Origin: Algibacter mikhailovii
GTDB lineage: Bacteria > Bacteroidota > Bacteroidia > Flavobacteriales > Flavobacteriaceae
Length of the DNA: 64,000 nucleotides
Direction: 5' to 3'
Assembly: GCF_014651495.1 (NCBI RefSeq)
Contig: NZ_BMWZ01000001.1
Span: 374,575 to 438,574, forward strand
Every line of letters starts with the position of its first letter. Position 1 is the stretch's first letter. The notes under the pieces are model-generated. The model searched no databases, was not told where the DNA came from, and saw only the letters and a list, made by a program, of their open reading frames with translations. Position numbers and translations under genes: made by a program. Below are positions 43,087 to 54,506 of the stretch, in pieces.

Positions 43087-43974
43087 CTACAAATTCTCCT
43101 TATTGGCCTTCCTCCAAAAAACTATAGCAAAAAGACTCGTTATAACAGGAATCATTAAGCCATATTCGTCTAACCAAAAGGAACTAATTTCATTGGTAGC
43201 TGTTATTGGTGTGAATATTTTTTGAATAAAAATGTTATGCACAGAATGAAAAAGCGCTGCTGGCCACAAACTATTCGATTTAAATGTATAATATGTCATG
43301 ATAACAGAAATAGCCATAATCATTAAAGTAAATGCTGCCATATGAAAGAAAAGCAAGCCACTTCCATTATAAATTAACCAAATTATTGGCCAATGCCAGA
43401 TCGACCAAATTAATCCACTTATAATCGATGTGCCTTCAAAAGATAATAGTTTTCTAAGTTCAAAAACAAAAAAACCACGCCATCCAATCTCTTCTCCTAG
43501 AGTAGCCCCTATATTTTTAACAACGCCAACAATGGCTAACAGCAAAATCATAACTGACGCTACCATGGGTGTATTAAACCCAGTCATGCCTAATTCATCT
43601 GACCAAGCTGCGATTGTATTTTTATTACCAAAATTCCCGAAACCAAATACCCAAATTAAAATATATGAAATAGTAATATAGCATGCTGGTAACAGATAAG
43701 AATATCTTAAATACTTAAGGCTTTTTAGACGCCATGGCAAACTTGAAATAGAGCGATTCATAAGCTTTAATGTAATAAGCGAGGCTATTGCCGGCGATAA
43801 CATTAAAGCACCAATATAAATACTCGTTGGGTTTAATTTCAATATAGCATAATAGCAAATGCTACTTAGCAGGGTTAGAATACCTAAAAACACAATTATT
43901 GTTTTCCAGGTTTTATGATTCGTTTTAATTGATCCAGTCATGATTTGTTGGTTGTCTTTACGACGAGAGTTCAT
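43087..43974 (-). CDS. CPBP-family intramembrane glutamic protease (CAAX/Abi type)
   Basis: 295 residues with about eight membrane segments. The catalytic motifs are present: GEEIGWRG (EExxxR), IWHWPIIW (the first H motif) and FHSVHNIF (the second). Bacterial CPBP proteins are linked to bacteriocin self-protection or membrane signalling; the substrate here is unknown. The start ATG at 43974 gives a short polar tail before the first helix; Met12 is an alternative. The gene is followed by the NAD(P)-binding gene. Confidence 0.88.
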   Translation of the reverse strand: MNSRRKDNQQIMTGSIKTNHKTWKTIIVFLGILTLLSSICYYAILKLNPTSIYIGALMLSPAIASLITLKLMNRSISSLPWRLKSLKYLRYSYLLPACYITISYILIWVFGFGNFGNKNTIAAWSDELGMTGFNTPMVASVMILLLAIVGVVKNIGATLGEEIGWRGFFVFELRKLLSFEGTSIISGLIWSIWHWPIIWLIYNGSGLLFFHMAAFTLMIMAISVIMTYYTFKSNSLWPAALFHSVHNIFIQKIFTPITATNEISSFWLDEYGLMIPVITSLFAIVFWRKANKENL

Positions 43975-44003
43975 GAAAGTTGTTACACTACTCTACTAAA
44001 ATT

Positions 44004-45059
44004 TCATAAACCCTTTTGTTTTCGCAATATTTTAACAACACGACTATGTGTTATCTGAAGCAGATTCCATTGGTAGCCTTCAAAATCGGTTGTATTCATA
44101 AATTGAATAACAACAGCATCAATATCCTTATGGTATTCTGCCAGACATTGGTAGCCTGGAGCTAATCCGCCATGATTAAATTCATAAATAGAGCTATAGA
44201 TCTCCATTTCGTCTTTATTAAGTAATGATCCGTCATTTAGGGCTCTTAAAAAGATGCCAACGTCTTCTGCCGTAGCAATCATCATACCTTCATTCTGGTT
44301 TTTGAAGTCTTTATCAATTCCAACATAATAGCCACTCATTACATCGTCTAGATTCACATCACTGATTGAGCCATACGTGTTTTTAAGCCCAAGAGGCTCT
44401 AAAATATAGGTCTTGAAATAATCTTGACGACTACCTCCGGTAACCTTCTCTATAACTCTTGACAGCAATAAATAATTTGTATTTGAATAACTATAATCTT
44501 TATTTGGCTTGAATTCTGCTGGTAAATCAAGTGCATATTGAAGTACATCTACATCCGTATTGGGTTGATTTTTCCAAAAGTCTGGATTGTCCGTAAAATT
44601 AGGAATCCCGCTACGGTGTTGCACCAACATGCTAAGGGTGATTTCATCTGCATTTTCAATTCTTCCCTTGAGTTCCGGAAAGTATTGCGTGAGCTTTTCA
44701 TCTAATGACAATTGATGGTTATGGGCTAACTTAGTGATAGCAACCGCAACATATAATTTACTAATACTTGCTATTTTGAATAAAGCATTTGGCTTTGCAG
44801 GTATTTTCTGTTCTTTATTATGATAACCAGCCGTATAGAAGGCTGGTGGTTTTCCAGTTTCATCAACATATACAATTACTCCATCAAAACCATAACTTAA
44901 GGTTTGATCAACTTGCTCCTGCACGGTCTTTGGTAAAGGCAATATCCAAGCTTTTACTAAAATCCAAGGTACAAACCATAAGGAAATAAAAGTTCCAGAA
45001 AATAATATGATTCTAAAAATTTGTTTTCCTCTACTGGTCTTCTGTTTAGCACTTTCCAT
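44004..45059 (-). CDS. Class C beta-lactamase-like serine hydrolase, membrane-anchored
   Basis: 351 residues. A hydrophobic anchor lies near residues 15-37 (LFSGTFISLWFVPWILV). The catalytic motifs are KIASISKLYVAV (SxxK = SISK), YSYSNTNY (YSN) and HGGLAPG in place of the KTG/HxG motif. It is one of two such hydrolases in the window. It probably acts on peptidoglycan or esters in the periplasm. It stands upstream of the CPBP gene on the same strand, 29 bp apart. Confidence 0.85.
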   Translation of the reverse strand: MESAKQKTSRGKQIFRIILFSGTFISLWFVPWILVKAWILPLPKTVQEQVDQTLSYGFDGVIVYVDETGKPPAFYTAGYHNKEQKIPAKPNALFKIASISKLYVAVAITKLAHNHQLSLDEKLTQYFPELKGRIENADEITLSMLVQHRSGIPNFTDNPDFWKNQPNTDVDVLQYALDLPAEFKPNKDYSYSNTNYLLLSRVIEKVTGGSRQDYFKTYILEPLGLKNTYGSISDVNLDDVMSGYYVGIDKDFKNQNEGMMIATAEDVGIFLRALNDGSLLNKDEMEIYSSIYEFNHGGLAPGYQCLAEYHKDIDAVVIQFMNTTDFEGYQWNLLQITHSRVVKILRKQKGL

Positions 45060-45434
45060 TGTATCCCTTGTTGGTTTTTTTGATTATACAAATGTCCTTA
45101 GGATTGCTTTCAAAATATAATGTAAATTACTGAATTGTTAATTATGATGGATGAACTGGTTTTATATATTATCAAGACCACTATTGAATTAGGGGAATAC
45201 GAGTAACTTTAAGAAGCTTCCAGATAAATTTACCCTTACATTATTTAGAAAATAAGCTTTTTACAACAGCTGATACTTATTGAATTTAGATTATGGGTTT
45301 AACGAATTAAAAAAACACTAAAACCTCAGGTCTTAATGATCCTAAGTTTAACGTTAAAGACTACTGCTAATTAAATCCATTATTAAAACATAAGTGACCT
45401 TTTTTAACGCAAATTCTTTAATCCATATTAAGAT
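45060..45434. other. 375-bp non-coding region
   Basis: No ORF of note. It holds the promoter region of the serine hydrolase gene and the 3' side of the T9SS-sorted protein gene. A perfect 12-bp palindrome (TTTAACGTTAAA) lies at 45347-45358. Confidence 0.4.
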
Positions 45435-47618
45435 TTAACGCTTTAAGGTAAAATGGCCATTTATTCTTTTTCCATTTTTTAGTGTCATGGAATACCAATA
45501 ATCATCAACAGGCATATATTGATTATTGAAACTACCATTCCATCCATTTTGCATGTTTCTAATGGTTTTGAGTAATTTTCCATATCGACTATAGATATAA
45601 ACAACTTTAACTTCATCTAGGGGATCATTTATAAGCCAAACGTCATTATAACCATCATTATTTGGCGTAAAAAAATCAGGCACAAAAATTGACTCTCTTT
45701 TAGTTGTAAAACTTTCGGTAGGACAAGCCTCTCCTTGCCCTGAAGAGTTATACGGTATCAAGCTTACATAGATTTTAGTATCGAATGGAAAATTATCGAT
45801 AAAATCAAAAGCGTTGACATTTCCTAAATCTCGATTATTAACTAATTCTGTTCCAAAAGGCATAAGGCCAATAGATAGTATGTAACCTGTTGCCTTTGGC
45901 GTTGCGTTCCAATAGATGGTAGCATCAACATCTACATCTATTGAGCCATTTATTGGGTTTATTAACGCCGTACAACCCAAAGATTCTGGTTTTGTAAAAA
46001 ATACTTCTTCATTACAATCAACACTATTCCCTGCAATATTATACGGCGTAATTGTAGTGAATATACTTGCATTCTCGGGAAGCGGGCTGGAAGGCCTATA
46101 TGACGTCCTATTTCCAACATTAAAATTATCAAGAATATCCGTACCTCCCGAAAATGTCCCTAAGGAAATAAAATATCCGGTAACATTTGATACCGCATTC
46201 CAACTGATACTTGTTGTTATTGGAACATCTCTTTCACCATTTTTAGGGTTAATCAAAGCGGCACATTGGGGAATAAAAGCCTTAGTCATAAAGCTTTCTT
46301 CAGAACAACATTTAGCCTGACCTAAATCGTTATTGGGTTTAATTTTTACAAATATTTCTGCGTTTTCAGGTAGATTGTTAGGCAGTATATAGGTGGTTAT
46401 ATTTCCTACATTTAAATTATTAATTATTTCAGTGCCTTCAGAAGTAGTTCCAATTGAAATAAAATAACTCGTGGCGCCACTTATCGCTTGCCAAGAAATA
46501 TCAGCATCTAGCTCCACATTTGTAGCGCCATTTTGCGGACTAACTAAGCTCGTGCAGGATACTCGTTGAAAAGGAATACAATTTGAGGTGTCAATCTCTG
46601 ATTCTGAATCACATCCTGATGCATTATTAGTAATCCTTTTTAATCCTATTATACCATTGGATTCCAAAAGATTACATAATGCATTACAATCGGATAGCTG
46701 TGGATTGTCATATATTTCAAAAACCAAGGCAGCCTCATACCCCGGTCTAGATACTTCTATTAAATTTTGCAGTCCGTTTAATGATAGTAGAGATGTATTA
46801 TTTCCAATTGAAAAAAACCGCCCCACCCGCTCCAGACTTGATAATCCAACGATGCTCTTTAATTGTGGATTATCTTTAATTGAAAGATCAAATTCAATAT
46901 TTTTCAAACAATTAAAACCAGAAATAGCACCTAAATTCTGATTATTACTTACCCCAAGTCCTAAGGTGCTGTTAAGACCACCAATAATAGACAGATTATC
47001 AAACCCCAAAAGATCTGTTAAACCTGTATTGGTAAACTGTATAGTCCTTCCAACGGAATTCATGTTATTAAAACTTGGTATACTTTGTAGTAAGGGACTA
47101 TTACTTATGCCTAATAATTTATAAACCCTGACCAATTTGCCAAAGCCCGATATGAATTGTAATGATGTATTACCGTTTATCCAGAGATCCCCGAAGGCAT
47201 CAGTTGCACTATTAAATCCATCTATCCTGACTAAGTTTGGATTGTTTTCTATTATAAACAAATTCCCTAAATCTATAAGCGCATTAAAACCAGTAATTTC
47301 TACCAACTTCTCATTATTTGAAATTTCTAATTTGTTTAGAAATAGGGTTAAACTGGAAAAATTGGAAATTGATATCAATTCTGTATTTGCAATAACAAAA
47401 TCACCCTCAATAGCATCTATATAATCAAGTGCGCTCAAATCAGTAATAGGACCATCAATAATTAAATCCCCAGAAATGTTATCACAATTAGGGTACATGG
47501 CAACAAAGTTATTGACATCAGATTGAGAATTTAAAGTAACAGCTCCTGATGGACATTGCGCCCACAACAGATTTACAAAAAATAGTAAACAAGCTAATAA
47601 AATAGTTTTCATAGACAA
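45435..47618 (-). CDS. Cell-surface protein with receptor-L-like repeats, Fn3-like repeats and T9SS type B sorting domain
   Basis: 727 residues with a signal peptide (about 1-20, LLWAQ). Residues 20-345 hold leucine-rich repeats of the receptor-L type (LSALDYIDAIEGD, INGNTSLQFISGF). Three repeats of about 95 residues follow, each opening with the pattern LINPKNGERDVPITTSISW and closing with FTTKR or FFTKP, and resembling fibronectin type III modules. The C-terminus is a T9SS type B sorting domain (FTPNNDGYNDVW, IYSRYGKLL, DDYWYSMTLKNG), which directs outward secretion. Probably an adhesion or recognition protein. Confidence 0.9.
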   Translation of the reverse strand: MSMKTILLACLLFFVNLLWAQCPSGAVTLNSQSDVNNFVAMYPNCDNISGDLIIDGPITDLSALDYIDAIEGDFVIANTELISISNFSSLTLFLNKLEISNNEKLVEITGFNALIDLGNLFIIENNPNLVRIDGFNSATDAFGDLWINGNTSLQFISGFGKLVRVYKLLGISNSPLLQSIPSFNNMNSVGRTIQFTNTGLTDLLGFDNLSIIGGLNSTLGLGVSNNQNLGAISGFNCLKNIEFDLSIKDNPQLKSIVGLSSLERVGRFFSIGNNTSLLSLNGLQNLIEVSRPGYEAALVFEIYDNPQLSDCNALCNLLESNGIIGLKRITNNASGCDSESEIDTSNCIPFQRVSCTSLVSPQNGATNVELDADISWQAISGATSYFISIGTTSEGTEIINNLNVGNITTYILPNNLPENAEIFVKIKPNNDLGQAKCCSEESFMTKAFIPQCAALINPKNGERDVPITTSISWNAVSNVTGYFISLGTFSGGTDILDNFNVGNRTSYRPSSPLPENASIFTTITPYNIAGNSVDCNEEVFFTKPESLGCTALINPINGSIDVDVDATIYWNATPKATGYILSIGLMPFGTELVNNRDLGNVNAFDFIDNFPFDTKIYVSLIPYNSSGQGEACPTESFTTKRESIFVPDFFTPNNDGYNDVWLINDPLDEVKVVYIYSRYGKLLKTIRNMQNGWNGSFNNQYMPVDDYWYSMTLKNGKRINGHFTLKR

Positions 47619-47885
47619 TCAAATATACGTTTAATCCACTTATATATTTCACTATGCGTGCTTTTTGATGTAGAGATAAAAGGTGGTTTGATTTTTTGAA
47701 ATTGTCCATTTATCACATAATAATAAATACTTTTCTACCTGTTAAAAGAAATAAGTCTTGCCTTTATCTTGTTTTCTGCCATTTTGGGTTAAATTTGAGC
47801 GTATACCAGCATAATTTGCAACGTTAGGTATTGTAACGATTTATTACTTTTAACTTTTGTATTTACTAAATGTGAAAATTGTTGA

Positions 47886-50800
47886 ATGACTAAGAGCATA
47901 AAAAAAAACACTAAAAAGAAAAAGCGCATATTCCTTAAAATAGGTGCTTTTATTGTTCTTATCCCTATTTTACTAAGTGCCTTTGGCATGTTCTACAAAA
48001 AGGATGTTCTTATATTCATACAAGAATTCTATGAAAAGAACCATAACGGCACCTTAAAAATAGAAGACATTAAAGTAAACGCAATTAAAGACTTTCCGAA
48101 TCTAAATTTTAAATTACTTGGTCTTGAACACACTAACTTTGATACCATTTATAATAAAAGAACGGACTTAAAAGCAAGTGAAGTAGAAATTATTTTAACA
48201 CTTGCAGATGTCTTCACAAAACATTTAAGGCTTAAAAAAATAAGATTAAAAGACATGCAATATGTCTCTACCATTGAAAAAGGAAAACCCGAATCTTTTT
48301 ATGCCGATATAAAACGGGCAAAACAAGAAGCTCCAAATATGCCGTTTGTTCTACCAAGTTGGCTTCATGAAAATAAATTAAAAATTCAATTTAAGAATAT
48401 AGATGTTCAAATAATAGATTCTGTTTTAAATAAAGCATTTCATTTCACCATTCATGATTTTAAAAGCACTGTTAAGACCAATGACGAAATCATCACTGGA
48501 AAGAATAATATGGAAGTAAGCATTCATAAATTAGGGTTTAATCTAGACAAAGGCACATTTTTTAATGGTGCTTTAATTCAAGGAACTTATGACTTTAGAT
48601 TTAATTTACACGAACAAACTATAGCCCTTACCCCTTTTGATTTATTTATTGACGATCAAAAGTTTTTATTAGCCGCAGATTTTAATTTGAGTAATGGTGC
48701 TCAATATAATTTTGATTTAGTTAACGACAACACTAACTTAAAAGCAACAAAAGCTTTATTACCAAATAACATTTCTAAGAAATTAGTAGACTATCAACTT
48801 GATAAACCTTTAAAAACGCATTTAAAACTTAAAGGTCAATTTGCTTATAAAGACAACCCTGTAGTTAAGGTGGATTTTTCAACAGAATCAAATACATTCA
48901 TATTCAAAGAAGCGTTTCCCATTTCGGATATTACATTTACAGGGCACTTAACCAATGATATTTATAAGAATGACAGCATTAGAGTCTTAAAGAAAACGCC
49001 TAGAGATTTTCAATTAAACTTAAAAAGCCTATCCGGAAATTTAAAAGGTATAGATGTTAAAATTAAAGAATCCTTTTATAGAAGTACCCCTGAAACAAAT
49101 AATTATGTAAAAGCAAATATTGACTTACAAGGTAAAAACGAAGACCTTGCAGCCGTATTAAATAATACAGATTTTTATTTTAACGGTGGGCAATTTAAAC
49201 TTGAAGCATTGGTTGACGGTGATATTGATAATCCTTTGTTATTGTTGAATCATGCCCAGGGGAATTTTAAAATGGATAAAACGGAAGTGTTTTTTAAACC
49301 TACTAAATCTCAATTACCTATAAACCAAATTGATTTATCCTTAAACAATGAATTCGCTAAAATAAACACCATAGAAATTCCCCTTTTAGATAATGAAGTT
49401 ATAACCTTAAGAGGTCATTTAAAACACCTTTCCAGTTTAATTGAAAATATCCCAGACTATCCCCTTGAGAGCTTTGTAGAATTTGAAGCCAACACCATAC
49501 ATGTAAATAATTTCATGGACTTATTAAACAAGTTCGCGCCTAAAAATAAAACGGCATTAGACACGAGAAAGGATTTACATACCACTTTAGCTAAAATACA
49601 CAATCAGTTTCATCCTACCGTTAAAATGCGATTAGGGAAGTTGATTTACAATGGAAATGTACTAAATGATGTAATTACTAATATAGGTTTTCTTAATGAG
49701 GAAACCTTAGATGTAAAAACCTTTATTTTTAATCATAAAGGGGCTCAGGTTGGTCTTGATGGTGAAGTAAAAATACCCAAACCCCTAGGGGAAACAAAAG
49801 ATCCTATTTTTATTGATTTTAATGTGAATATGCATGGTGCTTCATCGGCATTTAATAATATATTTAAGAAAAGCCTGTTGCAATTTACCGCTGGCGATTT
49901 TTCATTTTCTGGTCATATTAATGGCAACATTCATAAATTCAATGAACTTTTAAGTAATGTTTCTGGCAATCTGAAAATTAATAAAAACACGTTGTATTAT
50001 GAACCCGTGCATTTAAATATCGAGATTAACGAAATGCTTCTTAACATAAAGCATTCAACAGCGTACCTTGAAAAATTTGAAGTGGAGATTGGAGAAGACC
50101 ACAAACTACAAATATCTGCAATGGTAGAGCATTTCCCTGGTTTCTTAATCCCTGAAGATAAAAACCCAAATACCTATTTACAAGTAAAGAGTAAATATAT
50201 TGATCTAGATAAATTATTAATATTACTTGAAGATTTTAAAAATAAAGCGGAAGAAACTAACTTACAGAAAAAGTCAAACTTATATCAATCTTTTAAAGAC
50301 ATCTATGGTTTTAACCCAAATATAGAAATAGATATTGATACACTTAAATACAAAGATTTAGTAACTAATAATATTGTTGCTCAATTCTATTTTGAAAATG
50401 AATCACAACTAATATTAGAAAATTTAGGCATTGATTATAAACAATCACAGGCTCAAATACATGGACAAGTAAATGCTTACAATACAGCATTGTCAATTAA
50501 TAACACGGCAAACTTTGATATTAACTTTAATATTCAGGCACAGGGTGAGACCAAAGACTTAAATGATTATTTTGGAAATTCAAATTTTCTATTTGATTCA
50601 GGACAGTTTAAATTTAAAGGCAATTACGAAGCTAAATCTGAAAACTTTGTTTTATCGACATCTGAAGCCACAGGGCGTTTACAACTAACGCCATCGGTTA
50701 TTGAATTTAAAGCGGCTGAATTATTTATTCCTATAGATACGCTAGACTTAGCCATTAAAAATAATAAAGCAACCATTAACAGTTTGCAATTACGTTTAAA

Positions 50801-51845
50801 AAGTAATGACTATATAAATGTCTCTGGAAACATTGACAATTTTTCAGGCTTGGTTAGTAAGAACTCTGAAGACCAAATTCATTCAAGTCGTTTTCTAATT
50901 TATTCCCCTAATTTAGATACCGATGATATAGATGAAATATTATTAGATGCCCGTATGGGAAAGCCTAAACCCTCCAATGAAGCAAAGAAGGATTTAGCCT
51001 TGCTAAAAAACTCATTATTGGATTTAAAAAAGTCATTTCATCCCGAATTGGAAGTAAAAATAGACACTTTTAGCTATCAAAAATTCAAGATTACCCATTT
51101 AAAATCAAACCTATTTTTTGATCAGAAGGATAATATACATTTAAAAAATACTGGATTTAGATACCGAAAAGGACGACTGGATTTAGACATGTTACTCGCT
51201 TTAGCAGAGATAGACAAAACATCTTTTCAGACTTTAATGACAACAGAACAATTTGATATTGGCCAAGCGGCTCAAGACTTCGATTATTTCAATATAGAAT
51301 CACTACGAGAGGCCGAGAAATTTGAAGCCATATTTAATTATGACATGGCCATTAAAGGACAGTTTGATGCTAAAGACAGTTTAAAAGTAAAAAGCTTAAA
51401 TGGTCACATAGACTTTCAAATTGATAGCTTAAAACTATTTGAATTCAAGCCCATTGTTGACAACATAAAAGTGCTTAAAAAAGAGCGGTTTAAAGCTATG
51501 TCCTTTCAGCCAATAGTTGAAAAAATTAGTATTAATAATGGTGTGTTTTCAATTCCAAGAACGGAAATACAATCGTCAGCGATTGACTTTTTTATTGAAG
51601 GAAAAACTGAACCAAAAGCTTTTAGAGATATTTGGATATCGATTCCTTTAAACAACTTAAAAGCAAACGACGGTATTGTCCTTTCAGAAAAAGTAGGCTA
51701 TGAAAATACAGGATCTAAAATCTATATTCAAATGGTACAAGATTTTCATCATAAAAAGGCAAAAAAGCGTAAACTTAAAACCAAAATCCGCTTTAGTAAT
51801 AAAAAATTACGAAAAGGAAAAACACCAGCAAGTGCAATAGACTAA
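47886..51845 (+). CDS. AsmA-like large envelope protein
   Basis: 1319 residues. A basic N-terminus is followed by one membrane segment (about 19-37, IGAFIVLIPILLSAFGMF), then a long strand-rich repeat region with the AsmA opening GTLKIEDIKVNAIKDFPNL. It ends in a Lys-rich tail. AsmA-like (bridge-like lipid transfer) proteins span the periplasm and carry phospholipids toward the outer membrane. The gene stands alone between divergent and convergent neighbours, as a single transcript. Confidence 0.87.
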   Translation: MTKSIKKNTKKKKRIFLKIGAFIVLIPILLSAFGMFYKKDVLIFIQEFYEKNHNGTLKIEDIKVNAIKDFPNLNFKLLGLEHTNFDTIYNKRTDLKASEVEIILTLADVFTKHLRLKKIRLKDMQYVSTIEKGKPESFYADIKRAKQEAPNMPFVLPSWLHENKLKIQFKNIDVQIIDSVLNKAFHFTIHDFKSTVKTNDEIITGKNNMEVSIHKLGFNLDKGTFFNGALIQGTYDFRFNLHEQTIALTPFDLFIDDQKFLLAADFNLSNGAQYNFDLVNDNTNLKATKALLPNNISKKLVDYQLDKPLKTHLKLKGQFAYKDNPVVKVDFSTESNTFIFKEAFPISDITFTGHLTNDIYKNDSIRVLKKTPRDFQLNLKSLSGNLKGIDVKIKESFYRSTPETNNYVKANIDLQGKNEDLAAVLNNTDFYFNGGQFKLEALVDGDIDNPLLLLNHAQGNFKMDKTEVFFKPTKSQLPINQIDLSLNNEFAKINTIEIPLLDNEVITLRGHLKHLSSLIENIPDYPLESFVEFEANTIHVNNFMDLLNKFAPKNKTALDTRKDLHTTLAKIHNQFHPTVKMRLGKLIYNGNVLNDVITNIGFLNEETLDVKTFIFNHKGAQVGLDGEVKIPKPLGETKDPIFIDFNVNMHGASSAFNNIFKKSLLQFTAGDFSFSGHINGNIHKFNELLSNVSGNLKINKNTLYYEPVHLNIEINEMLLNIKHSTAYLEKFEVEIGEDHKLQISAMVEHFPGFLIPEDKNPNTYLQVKSKYIDLDKLLILLEDFKNKAEETNLQKKSNLYQSFKDIYGFNPNIEIDIDTLKYKDLVTNNIVAQFYFENESQLILENLGIDYKQSQAQIHGQVNAYNTALSINNTANFDINFNIQAQGETKDLNDYFGNSNFLFDSGQFKFKGNYEAKSENFVLSTSEATGRLQLTPSVIEFKAAELFIPIDTLDLAIKNNKATINSLQLRLKSNDYINVSGNIDNFSGLVSKNSEDQIHSSRFLIYSPNLDTDDIDEILLDARMGKPKPSNEAKKDLALLKNSLLDLKKSFHPELEVKIDTFSYQKFKITHLKSNLFFDQKDNIHLKNTGFRYRKGRLDLDMLLALAEIDKTSFQTLMTTEQFDIGQAAQDFDYFNIESLREAEKFEAIFNYDMAIKGQFDAKDSLKVKSLNGHIDFQIDSLKLFEFKPIVDNIKVLKKERFKAMSFQPIVEKISINNGVFSIPRTEIQSSAIDFFIEGKTEPKAFRDIWISIPLNNLKANDGIVLSEKVGYENTGSKIYIQMVQDFHHKKAKKRKLKTKIRFSNKKLRKGKTPASAID

Positions 51846-51956
51846 TTTTAAAAACAGTATTCAAGTTATTGCGTTTTAATACATTTTGATTTCTTTAATT
51901 CTAAGAATACTATCTTTCTCTGGACTATAAATAATAATCCCGATATCTACTAATTC

Positions 51957-54506
51957 TTAAGCTTCCCTACGCAAAACTTCCAATGGCGAAATCCGTAAAA
52001 CATCACGCATATTAATCAGGCCAATACCTAAGGTCAAAAACGATATTGTGGGCAGAAATATTAGAAAAGGTATTACCGAAGGAACAAAAGGCTCTTTAAA
52101 TAAATAAAGTCCCAATAAAAATGCACTGACGAGAGCCAGTACTACCCCTACCAAACTACCTATTAAACCCAGTAAAAAATACTCTAAACCAGATATTTCT
52201 AATATTTGTATATTTTTTGCTCCTAAAGTTCTTAGCAATGCATTTTCCCTAATCCGTTGATGTTTGGTATTACGTACAGAGCCTATTAATACAATAATAC
52301 CTGTTATAATACTAAATAAGGCCATGAAGTTGATAATCCAGGCGACCTTATCTAAAATATCCTCTATTATTGTGTATACCTGTCTCAAATCAATTATGGT
52401 TACACTGGGATATTTAGCCACCAATACACGTTGTAACTGGGCAGAGCCAACGTTATCGGGGACATTAGTAGTGAGCACATAAAATTGTGGTGCTTTTTCT
52501 AAAACACCCTTTGGGAACACTACTGAAAAATTAAGTTGCATTCGCCCCCAATCTACAGATCGGATACTCCCAACAACGGTCTCCATAATGACGCCTTGAA
52601 TGTTAAATTCCACCTTGTCACCAATGTTAAGCTGAGCATCTTTAGCTAAATTCTCAGAAATTGAAATAGGAATAACGCCCCCGAGGCTAACCGCAGGGGT
52701 CCATGTACCTTCCAAAATAGTTTCCGAGCTTATTAAACTGTCCCTGTAAGTGGTTCTAAATTCATGGTTGAATACCCAACGCCGAATATGTACAGTAGTA
52801 TCTGCTTTCGCTTCATGAGACACCATGCCTTTAATACTTTGAATACGCATGGTTACCAATGGAATGTTGTCTACAAGTTCTAAACCATGTTCAGTAATAG
52901 TTTTGGAAACATCGTTAGTTTGTTCTTTTTGGACATCCAGTAATATTATATTAGCAGCCTTGCCGCTATTACCAACCGCCGTTTTAGATAATAGAATGTC
53001 TTTTGTAAAATATAAAGTACTGATTAAAAAAGTACCTAGGCCAATAGCAACTATAAGAACTAAGGTCTGGTTATTTGGTCTAAAAAGATTCAAAAGACTT
53101 TGACGTGCTGTATAACCCCAAGATTTTGGAAACCATGCCTTAATCATTTTCATAGATAATGTGGCAATACCAGCAAGAATACTAAAAGTGATGAGCATAC
53201 CTACAACAAAAGCCAAGGCGTACTTTATATCTCTGAGTAACCAATAGGAAAATAAAAACAAAAAAAGAATAATGACTGAAAACACAGTTATTTTAGCAGA
53301 TTTAGTTCTTTTTAATCCATTGGACTCTGTAACGCGTAAAGCTTCTAAAGGTGACACATACCAAGTGTTTAACAAGGCCAATAATGCAAACAAAACGGCC
53401 ATTAAAAACCCAAGTAACACCCCCATAAGAAGTGGTTGTGTTGAAATTGAAATGGTCACATCAAAGGGTAAAAATGCTTTAAAGAAATACGGGAAAGATT
53501 CTTGTACACCAATGGAGACTAGACTCCCAATAATACCTCCTATTAAACCAATTCCGGCTATTTGAATGAGGTAAATTAAAAAACTTTGCTTTCGAGAGGC
53601 TCCCAAACATTTTAAAACAGCAATGTGTTTTAGTTTCTCCTTAATATAAATATGAACAGAGCTTGCAATACCAACACAGCCCAGTAGTAAGGCTATAAAA
53701 GCGACCAGATTGAGAAACTTACCCATATTATCATAACGGCGTCCTAAACGTCTACTGGTACTGGAGTGCGTATCAATATCGGCATTTTCTGCGTTCAACA
53801 AAGGATTTATTTCAGCTTCCAATTGTTCTAAATCTGTCTGAGGAGTGGCCTTATAATAAAATTGATATTCTTTACGACTACCAAACTGAAGAAGCTCTGT
53901 ATCATCAATAAATTGATAAGGAATAACTACTGGTGGTGCAACAGAAGCTGAAATGGCTGAACTTCCTGGAAGGCCATTCAGAGCGCCCAAAATAGGAAGC
54001 GTCAGTTTGCCAACCTTAATAGAATCTCCAGCTTTAATATTGTATTGTAACATTAAGGTAGCATCAACCAAAGCACCACCTAAACCCTGATATGTACTTG
54101 CAGCCTGTTCAGGGGCGGTTTTTATTTTACCATAAATGGGAAAGGCGCCTTCAAGGCCACGAATACGCACCAATTTGGTGCCTCCATTTTTAGGAAAAGC
54201 AATCATAGATACAAAATTGACCTCTTTAGCTACGGGGCTTAAAGAGTCTATAATGGCCTGCGCCCTTGCATTGGGAGTTTCGTTAATATCTATCAGAAAA
54301 TCGGCACCCATGAGTGCTTTAGACTGGTTTTGAATGTTATCTTTAAGATTATCACGGAATAATTGAATGGATACCACGGCAGCAATACCTAAAATAATAG
54401 ACGCCATAAACAGCATTAAGCGCACACGACTTGCTCTTGCATCACGCCATGCCATTTTAAAAAGCCAGATTGCGTTGGTTTTGGTTTTTAATTGGGATAT
54501 ATTCAC
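51957..54506 (-). CDS. ybbP: ABC transporter permease, YbbP-like (FtsX family)
   Basis: 849 residues. One N-terminal membrane segment, a periplasmic domain, then two FtsX modules (about 260-385 and 715-845), giving about ten segments, with EALRVTESNG and SPLEVLRREA at the ends of the two modules. The length and layout match YbbP. Its start overlaps the ATPase stop by 4 bp, so the two are translationally coupled. In Escherichia coli the same pair is divergent from tesA, as here. Confidence 0.9.
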   Translation of the reverse strand: MNISQLKTKTNAIWLFKMAWRDARASRVRLMLFMASIILGIAAVVSIQLFRDNLKDNIQNQSKALMGADFLIDINETPNARAQAIIDSLSPVAKEVNFVSMIAFPKNGGTKLVRIRGLEGAFPIYGKIKTAPEQAASTYQGLGGALVDATLMLQYNIKAGDSIKVGKLTLPILGALNGLPGSSAISASVAPPVVIPYQFIDDTELLQFGSRKEYQFYYKATPQTDLEQLEAEINPLLNAENADIDTHSSTSRRLGRRYDNMGKFLNLVAFIALLLGCVGIASSVHIYIKEKLKHIAVLKCLGASRKQSFLIYLIQIAGIGLIGGIIGSLVSIGVQESFPYFFKAFLPFDVTISISTQPLLMGVLLGFLMAVLFALLALLNTWYVSPLEALRVTESNGLKRTKSAKITVFSVIILFLFLFSYWLLRDIKYALAFVVGMLITFSILAGIATLSMKMIKAWFPKSWGYTARQSLLNLFRPNNQTLVLIVAIGLGTFLISTLYFTKDILLSKTAVGNSGKAANIILLDVQKEQTNDVSKTITEHGLELVDNIPLVTMRIQSIKGMVSHEAKADTTVHIRRWVFNHEFRTTYRDSLISSETILEGTWTPAVSLGGVIPISISENLAKDAQLNIGDKVEFNIQGVIMETVVGSIRSVDWGRMQLNFSVVFPKGVLEKAPQFYVLTTNVPDNVGSAQLQRVLVAKYPSVTIIDLRQVYTIIEDILDKVAWIINFMALFSIITGIIVLIGSVRNTKHQRIRENALLRTLGAKNIQILEISGLEYFLLGLIGSLVGVVLALVSAFLLGLYLFKEPFVPSVIPFLIFLPTISFLTLGIGLINMRDVLRISPLEVLRREA